In this document: positions 43,114-51,473 of the stretch, piece after piece
Layout of the letters: the number at the start of each line of letters is the position of its first letter
Position numbering within the stretch: position 1 is the first letter of the stretch
Source: JADKAV01 sp963818505
Lineage (GTDB): Bacteria; Actinomycetota; Actinomycetes; S36-B12; UBA10799
Length of the DNA stretch: 64,000 nt
Assembly: GCA_963818505.1 (NCBI GenBank)
Contig: CAWFSJ010000001.1
Span: 434,001 to 498,000, forward strand
Reading direction: 5' to 3'
The notes under the pieces: generated by a model
What the model saw: the letters and a program-made list of their open reading frames with translations, nothing else
The model's database searches: none
What the model was told of the DNA's origin: nothing
Translations under genes and position numbers: made by a program

Positions 43114-43737
43114 TTGGACGTTCTGCCTGTCACACCGCGCACGACCCCGCACCGGGAGAAGCACCGCATTCGGTACGACCGCGCACTTGTTCACTCGGTG
43201 CTCGACGAAGCGCTGATCTGTCATCTCGGGCTTGATGTCGACGGTCCGCTGACGCTGCCTGTGATGCATGCGCGCATTGGCGATCACCTGTACATGCACG
43301 TCTCCACCGGCTCCGGCATCGCCTCGTGCTGCCCCACCCAGGTCTGCGTCACTGTGACCCTGCTCGATGGACTGGTTCTGGCGAAGAGCCAGTTCAACCA
43401 TTCGATGAACTACCGGTGCGTCGTGATCCGTGGTGAGGCCGAAGTCGTTGAGGACGAAGACGAGGTGGCTCGTGCGCTCGACGCCATCGTCGAACGGGTA
43501 GCTCCTGGACGTTCGAAGGCCAGCCGTCGCCCCAACCGCAAGGAACTGGCGGCCACCACGGTCCTTCGGGTGCCTATCGTGGAGGCGTCGGCCAAGATCC
43601 GGACCGGCCCGCCGGAAGACGAGCCGGAGGACGCCGACCTCCCCTACTGGGCCGGTGTGATCCCATTCACCACCGTCCGCGGGGCCCCAGAACCGACACC
43701 CGAAACGCTCACTTCAGGTTGGGATGCGCCCGCCTGA
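43114..43737 (+). CDS. FMN-binding split-barrel (pyridoxamine-phosphate-oxidase-like) protein, TTG start
   Basis: 207 residues. The segments IRYDRALVHSVLDEALICHLG, GDHLYMHVSTGSGIA, CVTVTLLDGLVLAKSQFNHSMNYR and YRCVVIRGEAEVV match the pyridoxamine 5'-phosphate oxidase-like split barrel of the Pyridox_ox_2 kind. FMN or F420 binding and the substrate are not determined. No ATG or GTG occurs upstream in frame; TTG 43114 with AAGGA 6 bases before fits best. It is followed by the convergent HNH gene after 10 nt. Confidence 0.82.
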   Translation: MDVLPVTPRTTPHREKHRIRYDRALVHSVLDEALICHLGLDVDGPLTLPVMHARIGDHLYMHVSTGSGIASCCPTQVCVTVTLLDGLVLAKSQFNHSMNYRCVVIRGEAEVVEDEDEVARALDAIVERVAPGRSKASRRPNRKELAATTVLRVPIVEASAKIRTGPPEDEPEDADLPYWAGVIPFTTVRGAPEPTPETLTSGWDAPA

Positions 43738-43747
43738 GGCGCCAACC

Positions 43748-44959
43748 TCAGGGTGGACTGCGACTGGCCGTGATCTGCGGCACGCCGGATGCCACCACGA
43801 TCGTGTACCGGCCGTCGTGCAGGTCGTGGTGACAGCGAGAACACAAGAGGCACAAATTTGTCAGGTCAGTAAGTCCGCCGTTCTTCCAATGCACGACGTG
43901 GTGGGCCTCGCAGAAGCGTGGCGAACGTCCGCAGCGGATGCAGCCCCGGTCACGTGCCACGAGCGCTGCCCATTGCGCGGCAGTCGCGCGCCGAGCGGCG
44001 CGACCCATCGCCAGCGGAACGAATATGCCATTGCGACGGGTGCCGAAGATGACCAAGCACGCGACGGCGCAGGAGTAGAGCTCGAACTGGCTGGGTGTCA
44101 ACGGGTGCCCGTCTTCCAGGTGCGCACCCCTACCCTCGGGCAGATCCTCGACATCGACCAGGATGCTCAGTCCGCTCACCCCGGTCGGCCGCGCGTTGGC
44201 ACACCCTGCTGAAGCCAGATCCGCCAGAGCATCGGCGCGTCGCTGCTTGGCCGTCCGAGCATCCTCCGGTCCACCCCGATGAGTGAACGCCGCAAGCGCA
44301 TCGGCCAGCCGCCGGCCTTCCACGCCGTCCAACCAGCCGTCCAGACGCCACATGCCGTTGGGGGTCTCAGATAGCGACACGCCCCGCCTCTCGCGCTGAC
44401 CGGCCACGTCCTTCTCCGCAGCGTCAGGCGCACACTGCCCGATCAAGACTGACAACAACCGCCGCAGTTCGGCTGGCTCGATGGTCGCCGCCAGATCGAC
44501 CAGCGCTTCCTCGAGAACGCCGAAACCCTCGATCCGCGCCGCTGCGTCGCGCAGGGCTGAGACGTGTAGGCTCGACAAACGCCCAGCACGGAACGCGCCG
44601 TCCACGAAGGGCAACATGCGCAGATCCCGAGCGGTAGCGACGACGGCAGAGCCTGCAGCAGGGTTGGCGATGGTCGCGATCGCCACGAGCATTCCGCTGG
44701 TCCCCGCATGTGCCGACCTGGACAACTTTCTGGTGTCGACCTCACCTGCCACCGAAGTCAGCCACGCATCAATCCGATTGCGGATCCGCGTAGCCTCAGC
44801 CAGCGCACCGATCAGTTCGTCCGATCCCAGATCGGCCGGCGCCGGAACAGCGCCGATGGCAGCATCGAGTCCATCCAACGCCACCGGTCGATCCTGGGGC
44901 AGCCTTTCGCGGATGCGGGCGCGCCGCACCGCGGGCTTGGACAACTCGAGCGCATGCAT
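43748..44959 (-). CDS. DUF222-HNH endonuclease family protein
   Basis: 403 residues. The N-terminal DUF222 region is Ala/Leu/Arg-rich and helical. The C-terminal HNH domain has CIRCGRSPRFCEAHHVVHW and LCLLCSRCHHDLHDG, with a zinc ribbon and metal-site His and Asn (HH, N). These proteins are repeated in actinobacterial genomes and their role is unclear; some are tied to mobile elements. ATG 44959 was chosen for a G-run 5 bases upstream. No inverted repeats or other mobile genes are adjacent. Confidence 0.9.
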   Translation of the reverse strand: MHALELSKPAVRRARIRERLPQDRPVALDGLDAAIGAVPAPADLGSDELIGALAEATRIRNRIDAWLTSVAGEVDTRKLSRSAHAGTSGMLVAIATIANPAAGSAVVATARDLRMLPFVDGAFRAGRLSSLHVSALRDAAARIEGFGVLEEALVDLAATIEPAELRRLLSVLIGQCAPDAAEKDVAGQRERRGVSLSETPNGMWRLDGWLDGVEGRRLADALAAFTHRGGPEDARTAKQRRADALADLASAGCANARPTGVSGLSILVDVEDLPEGRGAHLEDGHPLTPSQFELYSCAVACLVIFGTRRNGIFVPLAMGRAARRATAAQWAALVARDRGCIRCGRSPRFCEAHHVVHWKNGGLTDLTNLCLLCSRCHHDLHDGRYTIVVASGVPQITASRSPP

Positions 44960-45075
44960 CACGACCCCCCGGCTCACCGGACCTGACGTCGAATCGGGCC
45001 GTTGCCCGCCACTCAGATCTTCTTTGTGCTTGCACTCTCGCACAGGGGTACGACAAGACCTGTCGCCGTTGTGGA

Positions 45076-46488
45076 TCAGTCCAGGTAGTCGCGCAACACC
45101 TGACTGCGTGAGGGGTGGCGCAACTTGCTCATGGTCTTCGACTCGATCTGGCGGATCCGCTCGCGCGTGACGCCGTAGACCTTACCGATCTCGTCGAGGG
45201 TCTTGGGCTGGCCATCGGAGAGCCCGAAACGCATTCTCACGACACCTGCCTCACGCTCCGAGAGAGTGTCCAGAACGGACTCGAGTTGTTCCTGCAACAG
45301 CGTGAATGAGACGGCATCGGCCGGCACAATCGCCTCGGAGTCCTCGATCAGGTCACCGAACTCGCTGTCCCCGTCCTCGCCCAGGGGCGTGGACAGTGAG
45401 ATGGGCTCACGGCCGTACTTCTGAACCTCGACGACCTTGTCAGGTGTCATGTCGAGCTCGGCGGCAAGCTCCTCAGGGGTGGGCTCGCGGCCGAGGTCCT
45501 GGAGCATCTGACGCTGGACGCGCGCTAGCTTGTTGATGACCTCCACCATGTGCACCGGGATGCGGATAGTGCGTGCCTGGTCTGCCATCGCGCGAGTGAT
45601 CGCCTGCCGGATCCACCATGTGGCGTAGGTCGAGAACTTGTAACCCTTGGTGTAGTCGAACTTCTCCACAGCGCGGATGAGGCCGAGGTTTCCCTCCTGG
45701 ATCAGGTCCAGGAACAGCATCCCGCGTCCCGTATAGCGCTTGGCCAGGCTGACCACCAAACGAAGGTTGGCCTCCAACAGGTGATTCTTCGCGCGACGAC
45801 CGTCCTCGGAGATCCACTCAAGCTTGATCCGGGTCTCAGTGTCCAGCTCGGGGTTGTCGGCGAGTTTCTCCTCGGCGAAGAGTCCCGCCTCGATGCGCTT
45901 GGCCAGTTCCACTTCCTGCTCGGCGTTGAGCAGGGGGACCTTGCCGATCTGCTTGAGATAGTCCTTGACGGGGTCGGCCGTGGCGCCGGCCTGGGTGACC
46001 TGGGCGACCGGCTCGTCGGAGTCGTCACTGTCGGACAGGGTGAAGGTCTGGCCTTCTTTCTCCTTCTCCTTGTCCTTGTCCTCGGCCAACGCCTTGAGAT
46101 CCTTCTGGAGGTCGGCCTCCAGATCCTTCTCAAGCACCGCGGCTTCGGTCATCTGCTCAGATCCAACAGCATCCGCGCCCGCCTTGCCAGCGGTCTTCTT
46201 GGCCGGAGCCTTCTTTGCGGGAGCCTTCTTCGCAGCAGGCGCCTTCTTTGCTGGAGCCTTGGCAGCGGGGGCCTTCTTGGCAGGAGCCTTTGCGACCGGA
46301 GCCTTCTTGGCAGCAGGGGCTTTCTTGGCAGGAGCTTTCTTCGCGGCGGTCGTGACCTTCTCTGCGCTCTTCTTGGAGGCGGCCGTGGTGGCGGTAACCA
46401 CCTTCTTCACCGCAGCCTTCTTCGCTGCTGCAGGTTTGGAGGCGGCCTTCTTGGCCGCCGGTTCGGCCTTCGACTTGACAGTCGGCAC
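45076..46488 (-). CDS. sigA: Principal RNA polymerase sigma factor (SigA/HrdB/RpoD)
   Basis: 470 residues. Region 1.2 (DPVKDYLKQIGKVPLLN), region 2 with LRLVVSLAKRYTGRGMLFLDLIQEG and KFSTYATWWIRQAI, region 3, and region 4.2 (LDEIGKVYGVTRERIRQIE) are all present. This sigma directs RNA polymerase to housekeeping promoters. The first roughly 105 residues are a histone-like Lys/Ala/Pro repeat, as in other actinobacterial principal sigmas, followed by an acidic stretch. GTG 46488 was chosen for GAGGTT upstream rather than an ATG at 46515. Confidence 0.97.
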   Translation of the reverse strand: MPTVKSKAEPAAKKAASKPAAAKKAAVKKVVTATTAASKKSAEKVTTAAKKAPAKKAPAAKKAPVAKAPAKKAPAAKAPAKKAPAAKKAPAKKAPAKKTAGKAGADAVGSEQMTEAAVLEKDLEADLQKDLKALAEDKDKEKEKEGQTFTLSDSDDSDEPVAQVTQAGATADPVKDYLKQIGKVPLLNAEQEVELAKRIEAGLFAEEKLADNPELDTETRIKLEWISEDGRRAKNHLLEANLRLVVSLAKRYTGRGMLFLDLIQEGNLGLIRAVEKFDYTKGYKFSTYATWWIRQAITRAMADQARTIRIPVHMVEVINKLARVQRQMLQDLGREPTPEELAAELDMTPDKVVEVQKYGREPISLSTPLGEDGDSEFGDLIEDSEAIVPADAVSFTLLQEQLESVLDTLSEREAGVVRMRFGLSDGQPKTLDEIGKVYGVTRERIRQIESKTMSKLRHPSRSQVLRDYLD

Positions 46489-46655
46489 GTAACAACCTCT
46501 CGTCGAGGATCTCATCGGGGGTGGTCGCAGTCTTGTACGGCTGCTCTCGCCTATTAGAACATTCTGTCACGCCTCTGCTATTCCGACTGCGACCGGCCAT
46601 CTTCGCCCCCACCGTGTGTCTCATACCCGAAGTACCGATTCAATTCCCAGCGAGG

Positions 46656-47657
46656 TCAAGCGCTGCGCCTGACCCGGCCCCGCAGGACGTCCATGGGAAT
46701 CTCACGGCTGATCTTGGCCCATGTCGTTGGCGGCAGTCCGTGGGACAACGCGTGACAGACCAACGGGGCGAGGCTGTTCTCCGGGTCGAACTCCAAAGCG
46801 GCGTCGGCAGCAACCAGCGCGGAGGCCCCATCACCGTCGGCCCAGGCCAAAAGGGCCAGCGTGGCTGCGAGGGGACCGGCGAATTCCACGGGAGTGTGGA
46901 TCAAGGCGTAGGTCAACCGGGTACGGATGGATCCGAGGACCGACTCGGCCCTGTCCTGATCCCCCAGGATCAGAGCCAGCAGGGGGTCACGCACATGCAC
47001 ATCGGCGCAGGCACGCGCGAGCAGGGCGACCGACGCCGCGTCCAGATCCTCGGCGGACATCAACAGCGCCAGGGCCTGCGCCTCCATGTCGTCGCGCTGG
47101 GTCTCGTAGTCGAGAACGGGGCGCATCCTTTCGCCCAGCATCTGCGCGACCGCCTCAGACACGGAATCGTCCACGGGAAGAAGCTGATCCTCAAGATCGA
47201 TGCGACGGTTGAGCCGGGTCAGTCCGGCCGCGACGCATTGCGCGATCACCGGGTGGTCTTCGAGGTCATCCACGGCGGTTCCGTCACCGTCCATACAGTC
47301 CTCGCATGGGCAACTCACGGACATGACCCTGCCGCCACAAATGAGCAGGATGTCCGCGACCTCCATCAAAGGCGACAACACGTCACTGAGCCAGTGCGCG
47401 ATGCCAATGGCGAGCACCGAGTCGGCCTCGTGGGCGTACGCCAGCATCACCAAGCGGGAAGGCATGGGCTCCGGCAGGCCCGTCAATATGCTCTTCAGCC
47501 ATTCCACGTCGGGGCTCCACGGCAGGTCCACACGCATCGTGACGTTCTGTCCGTCGCCATCGATCAGGATCAGGACCAAGGAGTCCTCTGGGGTGAAACC
47601 GAGCAGGTACGGCGTCGCTGCTGCGGCGGCTTCCGGGGAGTTGAGAGTGATCGTCAT
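46656..47657 (-). CDS. DUF4192 family protein
   Basis: 333 residues. The N-terminus reads SPEAAAAATPYLLGFTPEDSLVLI, the hallmark of actinobacterial DUF4192. CPCEDC and a C-terminal TPR-like helical region (FAGPLAATLALLAWADGDGA) follow. The function is unknown; the position next to sigA recurs in related genomes. ATG 47657 was chosen because GAGGGTGA precedes it. Confidence 0.88.
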   Translation of the reverse strand: MTITLNSPEAAAAATPYLLGFTPEDSLVLILIDGDGQNVTMRVDLPWSPDVEWLKSILTGLPEPMPSRLVMLAYAHEADSVLAIGIAHWLSDVLSPLMEVADILLICGGRVMSVSCPCEDCMDGDGTAVDDLEDHPVIAQCVAAGLTRLNRRIDLEDQLLPVDDSVSEAVAQMLGERMRPVLDYETQRDDMEAQALALLMSAEDLDAASVALLARACADVHVRDPLLALILGDQDRAESVLGSIRTRLTYALIHTPVEFAGPLAATLALLAWADGDGASALVAADAALEFDPENSLAPLVCHALSHGLPPTTWAKISREIPMDVLRGRVRRSA

Positions 47658-47727
47658 GGCTTCACCCTCGCCGTTGGTCAAGACCCTCCGAAAGGCCCAC
47701 AAACAGATCTGTGGACAGCCCCGCGAG

Positions 47728-48006
47728 TTATCCCAAGCCGTAGTCGGCGTTGGCGATGGCTTGGGCGCTCTGCTCGATCGTGAAGTTCTCCGAACCCCGG
47801 ATCACCGGGACGAAGCCGACGAGCATTCCGTCCGCCATCACCTGCGCTTCGAGGCCTGCTGCAGCATCTCCGTCCCAGATCGCCTCACGCCCGCCCGGCA
47901 GCACCACCCGGATCGCCGAGTTCTGCAATCCCGTGGGATGGACGTGCGCCATGATTCGCTGTTGCCTTAACAATTCGACGATCTGGTCAGCTTCTGACGG
48001 TTGCAT
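47728..48006 (-). CDS. Hypothetical 92-residue protein
   Basis: Not recognised. An N-terminal helix (SEADQIVELLRQQRIMAHV) is followed by strands (AIRVVLPGGREAIWDGD), a central hydrophobic part (LVGFVPVI) and a polar end. There is no signal peptide or membrane helix. AGGAGA lies 3 bases before ATG 48006, supporting this start over a longer frame that runs into the divergent heparinase-like gene. It is 70 nt upstream of DUF4192 in the same direction, possibly cotranscribed. Confidence 0.7.
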   Translation of the reverse strand: MQPSEADQIVELLRQQRIMAHVHPTGLQNSAIRVVLPGGREAIWDGDAAAGLEAQVMADGMLVGFVPVIRGSENFTIEQSAQAIANADYGLG

Positions 48007-48092
48007 GCTTCTCCTGGCGCATAGGTCGTCCGAAGATGGGGCATTAGATGTTGTGAGCTGGCCATCCGCGGGAACTCTGATAGGACAAAGGT

Positions 48093-49961
48093 ATGCGTAA
48101 GGCAGTCGTACCGCTCGTGGTGTCGGCCCTGTTGCTCGGCGTGTCCCCGGCGCTGGCAGCTGGACCGGACCCCACCGACTCGCCAACGCCCACGCAATCC
48201 CCGATCACCGAACCGACCCCTCAGCCCACGACCGGGCCGTACGGCATCCCTATGAACGAGAAGATCCGCGAGGATTCCTGGTGCCGACTCCTGATATCGA
48301 ACAACAAGGGCGACGCCGCCGACGCAGACTCGATCATGAATGACAACATCGCCAACCTCGGCCAGTACGGGTACTACCGGCTCAGTGCGAACCCGGACTG
48401 GAAGCCCCAGAACACCCTGGACTCCTCGGGTAACACGCACATCAACGGCCTCTATTGGACTGTGCCGCTTCTCTACACCGGTGCCCGTCGCGGCGATACG
48501 CCGATGGTGGATCGATTCTTCTCACTGATCGGCGACTGGCTGAGCAAGCACAAGAAGAAGAAGACCCGAACCTGGTCGGTGACCCAGCCGATCGTCGCGG
48601 GCGAACGACTCTGGACTCTGACGTGCGCGGCCGACATCAGCGACGGGGCACGGTTCGTGAAGGCCACCCGCAAGGAAGCCAATACGCAGATCAAGGGTTT
48701 CAAGATCGGCGGAGGAACCAACAACACAGGCATCCACTCCCAGGGTTCGGCCTTAGCGGCCTTCTGCTACCTGGGTGAGACCACCAAGATGAACGAAGCG
48801 GCGGACAACCTCAACAGGCTGGCCGACTACCTGATCCTGCCGGATGGCAGCGACCGGGAGGGATCACCCTGGTACGCCTACTACACCCTGCGACTGCTGA
48901 TGAGACTCGCGCCGATCTACGATCGCTGCGGAGTCCCCTACGACCGCATATTCACCGCCACGAAACGCCTTGAGCACTTCTTGGCTGTGAGCGTGGACCC
49001 CAACTTCCACCTCGCCATGATCGGCGACACACATCGCTCGAAACTGTCCCCCAAGTGGTTCGCGCCCGACTCCGAAGCCCTGTGGGCGGCGACCGAAGGT
49101 GCGCAAGGGCAGCCGCCGAGAAAGTTGTACGAGGCCTTCAGCGGTGGTTACGTCTTCGGGCGCAATGGCTGGGGTGATGTCGACGGGCACAAGGCCACGT
49201 TCTACTCCGTGCGGGTCTCCAGGCCCTATGTCACAGCACACGTCCATAGCGACCTCGGATCGGTCACGTTCAACAGTTACGGCTCGGAGTTCATCGGCGA
49301 TCCGGGCCCCTACCGATACGACAGTTCGGCCATTCGGGACTACATGGTCAGTCGTTCAGGTCACAGCGTCATCCGGATCACAACACTGAAACCCAAGAAG
49401 AAGCAGAAGGCCTCGGCGCTCGGCCTCGCTGCTGCACCACCCACTGCATCGGAGTCCTCGGCCGTCCTGTCGGCCAAGGGCGGGCCGTACGACCAGACGT
49501 GCCTGAGGGACCGCACCTACACATCAGCCAAGATCAAGCGCTGCGTCTACTACGACAGCGCGATCGATGGGCTCGTGGTCGTGGACTCCGTGAAAGCCCT
49601 CAAACGAATTCGGGCCGATCAGCGGTGGATGGCACCCAATGGGGTGAACGTCTCACCGGCCTCCAACGGCGCGACCCTGACGACCCCGACGGCTTCGGCA
49701 CGAATGGTATTCAAAGGCGGTGGCACGGTCCGGACTTACACTCCCAACGGCAAGCGCCCTGACGGCTGGTTCACCAACGGTTACGGCGAGTTGGTCAAGG
49801 GGACCGTGTTGCAGAGGCGGACCACCTTGAAGAAGGGCGCCAAACTCACCTGGGTCAGTGTGCTCGCGGCAGGGACGTCGACCCCGACAGTGTCTGTGAA
49901 GAAGAGCGTCGTCTACGTCACCCGCGAGGGCGCGGCGACGAAGGACTTCCCACTTCCGTAG
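48093..49961 (+). CDS. Secreted heparinase II/III-like protein
   Basis: 622 residues. A signal peptide (VVPLVVSALLLGVSPALAAG) and a Thr/Pro-rich linker are followed by an alpha-helical domain, then a beta-sandwich with VTAHVHSDLGSVTFNSYGSE, IGDPGPYRYDSS and DYMVSRSGHSVI. This His/Asp pattern is characteristic of heparinase II/III-type polysaccharide lyases. The substrate is unknown; alginate or heparin-like uronates are used by relatives. AAAGG sits just before ATG, and TAGGAC lies 6 bases from it. It ends one base before the convergent sulfotransferase stop. Confidence 0.85.
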   Translation: MRKAVVPLVVSALLLGVSPALAAGPDPTDSPTPTQSPITEPTPQPTTGPYGIPMNEKIREDSWCRLLISNNKGDAADADSIMNDNIANLGQYGYYRLSANPDWKPQNTLDSSGNTHINGLYWTVPLLYTGARRGDTPMVDRFFSLIGDWLSKHKKKKTRTWSVTQPIVAGERLWTLTCAADISDGARFVKATRKEANTQIKGFKIGGGTNNTGIHSQGSALAAFCYLGETTKMNEAADNLNRLADYLILPDGSDREGSPWYAYYTLRLLMRLAPIYDRCGVPYDRIFTATKRLEHFLAVSVDPNFHLAMIGDTHRSKLSPKWFAPDSEALWAATEGAQGQPPRKLYEAFSGGYVFGRNGWGDVDGHKATFYSVRVSRPYVTAHVHSDLGSVTFNSYGSEFIGDPGPYRYDSSAIRDYMVSRSGHSVIRITTLKPKKKQKASALGLAAAPPTASESSAVLSAKGGPYDQTCLRDRTYTSAKIKRCVYYDSAIDGLVVVDSVKALKRIRADQRWMAPNGVNVSPASNGATLTTPTASARMVFKGGGTVRTYTPNGKRPDGWFTNGYGELVKGTVLQRRTTLKKGAKLTWVSVLAAGTSTPTVSVKKSVVYVTREGAATKDFPLP

Positions 49962-49962
49962 T

Positions 49963-51048
49963 TCAGGTCCTGGCGTCCTTGGCAGCCATCGTGGCCAACC
50001 CCATCAGCAGTTGCATCGCCACATCCACCGGCACTGTGTTGACAGGCCCATCGTCTGCGGTCGGCGCTGCCGCAACGATCAGGTCGTCGAGGTTGCCTTC
50101 GACCCTCACCCCGAGACCCTGGATGCCCGCGATCGCGGCGCGGGTTCGCTCATCGACTTGCTGCATCGCCCACTCGGGCGTCCGGATGGCGTGTTCGTCG
50201 GCACCCGGGGAGCGACCGTCCACCAGTCCCCAGAGCGCACCGCGCCGGATCCACTGGTGGTACTGAGCCTGCGGCATCGGCAGTTCCTTCTCCACCCTTA
50301 CCAGCCACTGACGTACCAGGGCCGCTTCCTCGTACGACAACGAGCGGTTGGTCTTGGTCGTGACCCGGTCGAGAGTGTCCGGTTCAAGACCGATGATCTG
50401 TTCGGCGTCGCGCAGGATACGCAGCGGATCACCGGAGTCCACCACGATGACCGCGACCCGGTCTGCCCCCACGATCCCGGCCCAACGTTCCACGAGTGCT
50501 GCGTAGTCAAATCGCAACCAGAACGTCGAGTTCTTGCCATTCAGGGTCTCTCGGAGCCATTCGTCATAGGGCTTCACGACCCGTGACTTGGCGTGTCGCA
50601 GCGGTCCGGGCAAGGGCTTGGGTGCTCCTGACTTCAAAGACTGCTGCCAGGAACTCGGAAGGATCATGGCCAAAGGTCGCAGAGTCAGCAGGACACGAAC
50701 CTTCTGGGTGCCGCCGAGATCGTCGATGATCCTTCGAGCCAGTTGCGGGTCCGCGTCGGCGAATTGCTCGCTGGACACGACGGCCCGGTCCTTACGCCGC
50801 CCAACCCGAGCGACGAACTGCTCCCACACCTCGGGCGGCACCGGCGGATCGGCCGGATGTGTTGTGGTGGCGATGCCGAACACCGAGCACGACGGCGTCC
50901 AATGCGACGCCTTGTTACCGGGGTAGAGAACGCCCTGCGCCTTCATCTCGGGTCTGGCCTGCGCCATCGAGTGCTGCAGGGCTGTGGTGCCGGTCTTCGG
51001 AGGGCCGATGTGAAGCAGCACTTCGCCGGCTTGAAGGAATGGTGTCAT
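49963..51048 (-). CDS. Sulfotransferase family protein
   Basis: 361 residues. The N-terminal LLHIGPPKTGTTALQHSM is the 5'-phosphosulfate loop that binds PAPS. VVSSEQFAD and the strand VRVLLTLRPLAMILPSSWQQS match the 3'-phosphate-binding region. It transfers sulfate from PAPS to an acceptor; the acceptor is not evident. ATG 51048 (MTPFLQAGEVLLHIG) fits the domain start, with AGGT upstream. The convergent heparinase-like neighbour makes a sulfated glycan a plausible acceptor, by inference only. Confidence 0.87.
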   Translation of the reverse strand: MTPFLQAGEVLLHIGPPKTGTTALQHSMAQARPEMKAQGVLYPGNKASHWTPSCSVFGIATTTHPADPPVPPEVWEQFVARVGRRKDRAVVSSEQFADADPQLARRIIDDLGGTQKVRVLLTLRPLAMILPSSWQQSLKSGAPKPLPGPLRHAKSRVVKPYDEWLRETLNGKNSTFWLRFDYAALVERWAGIVGADRVAVIVVDSGDPLRILRDAEQIIGLEPDTLDRVTTKTNRSLSYEEAALVRQWLVRVEKELPMPQAQYHQWIRRGALWGLVDGRSPGADEHAIRTPEWAMQQVDERTRAAIAGIQGLGVRVEGNLDDLIVAAAPTADDGPVNTVPVDVAMQLLMGLATMAAKDART

Positions 51049-51258
51049 CGAGACCTGATCCTGCCACACGCCGCCGGTCACTGGCCGTAACCCGCTTGGC
51101 ACAAACACCGTTCAAGGCCACGGTCTGCTTACTTGCAGCAGATTCCCACTGCGTCAGCCCGGAGCACCGACGAGGACATGGCGCGCGGGGCCGGGGGTGA
51201 CGCGGTGATACCGCCAACCGGCGCGGATCCTCGCCGCCGATGCCGGGCCCGGCCCCGC

Positions 51259-51326
51259 GTTAGAGGTTGTGCTGTTGGTTAGCGAATCCACGCGTTGTTT
51301 CGCTAACGAACAGCACAACCTCTAAC
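51259..51326. repeat. Dispersed long palindrome, copy B
   Basis: Arms 51259-51284 and 51301-51326 match at 25 of 26 positions, with a 16-base centre beginning AATCCACGCG, as in copy A (36069-36142). Each right arm is more alike between copies than chance allows, showing a common origin. No gene lies inside. Confidence 0.92.
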
Positions 51327-51420
51327 CAGGGCACCCGAGCGGCGTCCACCGAAGTTGCCACCGCCGGCGGGTCGCAGTCGCAGCGTCGCGCCCTCACGGA
51401 CGTGCCGAGTGGTCAGAAAC

Positions 51421-51461
51421 GCAAAAGGGGCCCTCGCCAGGCTGGCGGGGCCCCCTTTTGC
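51421..51461. terminator. Strong terminator hairpin after nrdJ
   Basis: GCAAAAGGGGCCC and its near-complement GGGCCCCCTTTTGC flank an inner stem of CGCCAG/CTGGCG. On the minus strand the stem ends in TTTT, the form of an intrinsic terminator, 13 bases past the nrdJ stop. Confidence 0.88.
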
Positions 51462-51473
51462 GTCATTCGGCAA

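Larger units (their letters stand above)
51049..51473. other. 425-bp gene-free interval
   Basis: Between the sulfotransferase start and the nrdJ stop. Part 51049-51258 shows no gene or clear motif. Part 51259-51326 is copy B of the dispersed palindrome. Part 51327-51420 is featureless. Part 51421-51461 is a strong terminator hairpin for nrdJ. Confidence 0.75.

Noticed and set aside
43748..44959. Mobile element around the DUF222-HNH gene
   Set aside because: No terminal repeats, integrase or group II intron signature in the flanks; such proteins are common chromosomal genes in actinobacteria.
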